This document shows, piece by piece, positions 62,159 to 64,000 of a stretch of 64,000 nt of DNA. Position numbers and translations under genes: made by a program. The stretch lies in the NCBI GenBank assembly GCA_024758765.1, contig CP101406.1, positions 4,030,001-4,094,000 of the forward strand, read 5' to 3'. The notes below the pieces were generated by a model that saw nothing but the letters and a program-made list of their open reading frames with translations, did no database searches and was not told where the DNA came from. Source of the DNA: Mycobacterium sp. SVM_VP21 (GTDB taxonomy: Bacteria > Actinomycetota > Actinomycetes > Mycobacteriales > Mycobacteriaceae). How positions within the stretch are numbered: position 1 is the stretch's first letter; every line of letters starts with the position of its first letter.

Positions 62159-64000
62159 CTACCCGGCGTCAACGGCAACGACCCCGCGCAAAACCGTGTC
62201 GATCGCCTGTTTTGCTGTGGCCCGCAACTCCGCACTGGGTGCCGCATTCCGCAGCTGATCCAGCAGGTCGAGCACCTGCCGGCACCATCGCACGAAATCA
62301 CCCGCCGACAACGGCGTTCCCCCGCCGGCGGCATCCGACGCGGCCAGCGCCGAGGCCAGATCGCCGCTACGGGCCCACCGGTAGACCGCGGCGACGAACC
62401 CGTCGTCGGGCTCCCGGGTCGGGTTGATGCCGTGCCGGCGCTCGTCGGACCGCAACGCGGCTGAGAGCTTGCGGGTCTGATGCAACGCGCGGCGCACCGC
62501 TTCGGTGGGCGCCTCCAGGGTCGGCGGTCCGCCGGGCCCGTCAGCGCCGCGGGTTTCGTAGAGCACCGCGGAGACCACCGCAGCCAGTTCCGGCGGCTTG
62601 AGGCCCTGCCAGGCCCCGGTACGCAGGCACTCAGCCACCAAAAGGTCGCTCTCGCTGTAGATCCGGGCCAACATCCGGCCGTCGTCGGTGACTTTCGGAT
62701 CGCCGCCCTCGGCGCCTTCACCGATGAAGCCGCGTTCGGTCAGCAGCCCGACGATCCGGTCGAAGGTGCGCGCCAGCGAATTGGTTGCGGCCTCGACCTT
62801 CCTGCGCAGCTGCGCGTTGTCGGCTTCCACGCGTAGGTAGCGCTCGGCGACACGCACCTGGGCTTCGCGGTCCGGCGCGTCGTGCACGGGATGGTCGCGC
62901 ATGCGCTGGCGCAGGGCCGCCAGCTCCGGATCCACCGGTGCGTCGTCGTCCGCGTCGCCGGGGCGTTTGCGCGAGCTGGGAACCACCAGGCCGGCGGCCG
63001 CGGATCGCAGTGCCGAGGCCAGGTCGCGGCGCACTCGCGGCTGGCGGTGTTCCACGCGCTTGGGCAGGCTCATGGTGCCGATCGGCGGGACGGCACCCGA
63101 ATAGTCCGCCGAGGAGATCCGGCCGGCCCAGCGATGCTCGGTGAGCACCAGCGGCCGTGGTTCGTCGGAATCCCGGTCGGCCTGCAGCACCACCGCCAGT
63201 CCCCCGCGACGGCCGTGGCTGAGGTTGATGATGTCGCCGCGGCTCAGCGCTGCCAGGGCGTCACCGGCTGCCCGACGGCGCTGCAACCGCGAGGCCCGCG
63301 CGTGGGCGCGTTCGCGTTCGGAGATCTTCGCCCGCAGCCGGGCATAGTCGAGCACTGCCGAGTCGCGCCCGCCGAACTCGGCGGCGATCTCGTCCAGGGT
63401 GCGCTCGCCGCGCTCGGCGCTGCGCACCAGGCCGACGACCGACCGGTCGGCCTGGAACTGGGCGAATGACTGCTCCAGCAGCTGGTGGGCCTGCTCGGGA
63501 CCCATGTGCTGAACCAGGTTGATCGTCATGTTGTACGACGGTGCGAACGAGCTGCGCAGCGGGAAGGTGCGGGTGGAGGCCAGCCCGGCTACCTGGTCGG
63601 GGTCGGCAGTGCTCTCCCCGGGGTGCCACAGCACCACCGCATGGCCTTCGACGTCGATGCCGCGCCGGCCGGCCCGGCCGGTCAGCTGGGTGTACTCCCC
63701 TGGCGTCAGCGCGGCGTGCTGCTCACCGTTGAACTTCACCAGCCGTTCGAGCACCACCGTGCGGGCCGGCATATTGATGCCCAGCGCCAGGGTTTCGGTG
63801 GCGAACACGGCTTTGACCAAGCCCGCGGCGAACAGCTCTTCGACGGTGTGACGAAACACCGGTAGCAGCCCGGCGTGGTGGCCGGCTAGGCCGCGCAGCA
63901 GTCCCTCACGCCATTCGTAGTAACCCAGCACGTCCAGGTCGTTGTCGGCCAGATCACCGCAGCGGTGGTCGATCACCTCGGCGATACGGGCCCGTTCGGA
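62159..64000 (-). CDS. helY: HelY DEAD/DEAH RNA helicase, 5' end outside the window
   Basis: The frame runs from the window edge (SERARIAEVID...) to the stop near 62159, 613 codons. Present are the helicase C-terminal motifs LAGHHAGLLPVFRHTVEELFA, FATETLALGINMPARTVV, LTGRAGRRGIDVEGHAV (motifs V-VI of Ski2-type helicases) and the DSHCT-like C-terminal domain (EVVGLVRSAERGE..., RWCRQVLDLLDQLRNA). HelY is thought to act in RNA metabolism. The DEAD domain lies upstream of the window. Order as Rv2092c. Confidence 0.93.
   Translation of the reverse strand, partial: SERARIAEVIDHRCGDLADNDLDVLGYYEWREGLLRGLAGHHAGLLPVFRHTVEELFAAGLVKAVFATETLALGINMPARTVVLERLVKFNGEQHAALTPGEYTQLTGRAGRRGIDVEGHAVVLWHPGESTADPDQVAGLASTRTFPLRSSFAPSYNMTINLVQHMGPEQAHQLLEQSFAQFQADRSVVGLVRSAERGERTLDEIAAEFGGRDSAVLDYARLRAKISERERAHARASRLQRRRAAGDALAALSRGDIINLSHGRRGGLAVVLQADRDSDEPRPLVLTEHRWAGRISSADYSGAVPPIGTMSLPKRVEHRQPRVRRDLASALRSAAAGLVVPSSRKRPGDADDDAPVDPELAALRQRMRDHPVHDAPDREAQVRVAERYLRVEADNAQLRRKVEAATNSLARTFDRIVGLLTERGFIGEGAEGGDPKVTDDGRMLARIYSESDLLVAECLRTGAWQGLKPPELAAVVSAVLYETRGADGPGGPPTLEAPTEAVRRALHQTRKLSAALRSDERRHGINPTREPDDGFVAAVYRWARSGDLASALAASDAAGGGTPLSAGDFVRWCRQVLDLLDQLRNAAPSAELRATAKQAIDTVLRGVVAVDAG

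Overview
The window is high-GC actinobacterial DNA, almost certainly from a member of the Mycobacteriaceae. Markers are rbpA, a PncA close to the M. tuberculosis enzyme, DUF732 and lppI-type exported proteins, F420-dependent oxidoreductases, a mycothiol-type isomerase fold, many TetR and MpaB (DUF2236) genes, and many genes whose start codon lies 6-8 nt after a TANNNT -10 box, the mark of leaderless mycobacterial mRNAs. I cannot name the species from sequence alone. No rRNA, tRNA or CRISPR array was seen.

Bases 1-11.8 kb are a conserved housekeeping block in the order I recall for M. tuberculosis Rv1093-Rv1100: glyA, desA2, phoH2 (with a candidate phoAT antitoxin frame), a polysaccharide deacetylase lipoprotein, fumC, glpX and a DUF4245 protein. 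An MpaB/TetR/MFS cassette is inserted in it. Bases 11.9-31.1 kb are accessory. This part holds an FAD monooxygenase, remnants of a LuxR regulator and a tyrosine recombinase, a two-gene small-protein cassette, an intact ISL3-type insertion sequence with visible ends and an 8-bp target duplication, a truncated AAA ATPase, SDR and TetR genes, an MpaB-fadD-ethD-SDR operon under a TetR gene, a frameshifted DUF5615 toxin, a methyltransferase, a second acyl-ACP desaturase, a repeat-containing secreted mini-protein, a third MpaB/TetR pair, an enoyl-CoA hydratase and an exported protein of M15-like appearance.

Bases 31.1-35.6 kb carry a DUF732 protein, aconitase and a TDT-family transporter. From 35.5 kb to the end the order follows the recalled Rv2038c-Rv2092c, with pieces missing or added: a four-gene sugar ABC importer; an inserted YhgE/ATPase pair, an ECF41 sigma/DoxX pair and a TOBE regulator; then the Rv2042c-like gene, pncA, DUF2784, an RDD protein, lipT, a 55-bp x 6 tandem repeat, lppI, a Cys-cluster protein, rbpA, ppm1 and lnt as separate overlapping genes, an amidohydrolase, fxsA, a remnant of a dienelactone hydrolase, a RIC-type di-iron protein, two PPOX proteins, an SDR, pepE, MarR/LLM, a 5'-3' exonuclease, a DUF4333 protein and helY (cut by the window end). 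No pks12-like gene lies between lppI and the Cys-cluster protein.

The observations most worth a second look are: the DUF2784 frame that runs without a stop into pncA while pncA keeps its own leaderless promoter; the six exact 55-bp repeats between lipT and lppI; the candidate phoAT frame; the fully delimited ISL3 element; three independent MpaB genes next to TetR genes, each with a palindromic putative operator; an enoyl-CoA hydratase that seems to start at CTG; and a cluster of broken mobile, defence and toxin genes at 13.2-16.6 and 24.1-25.2 kb.
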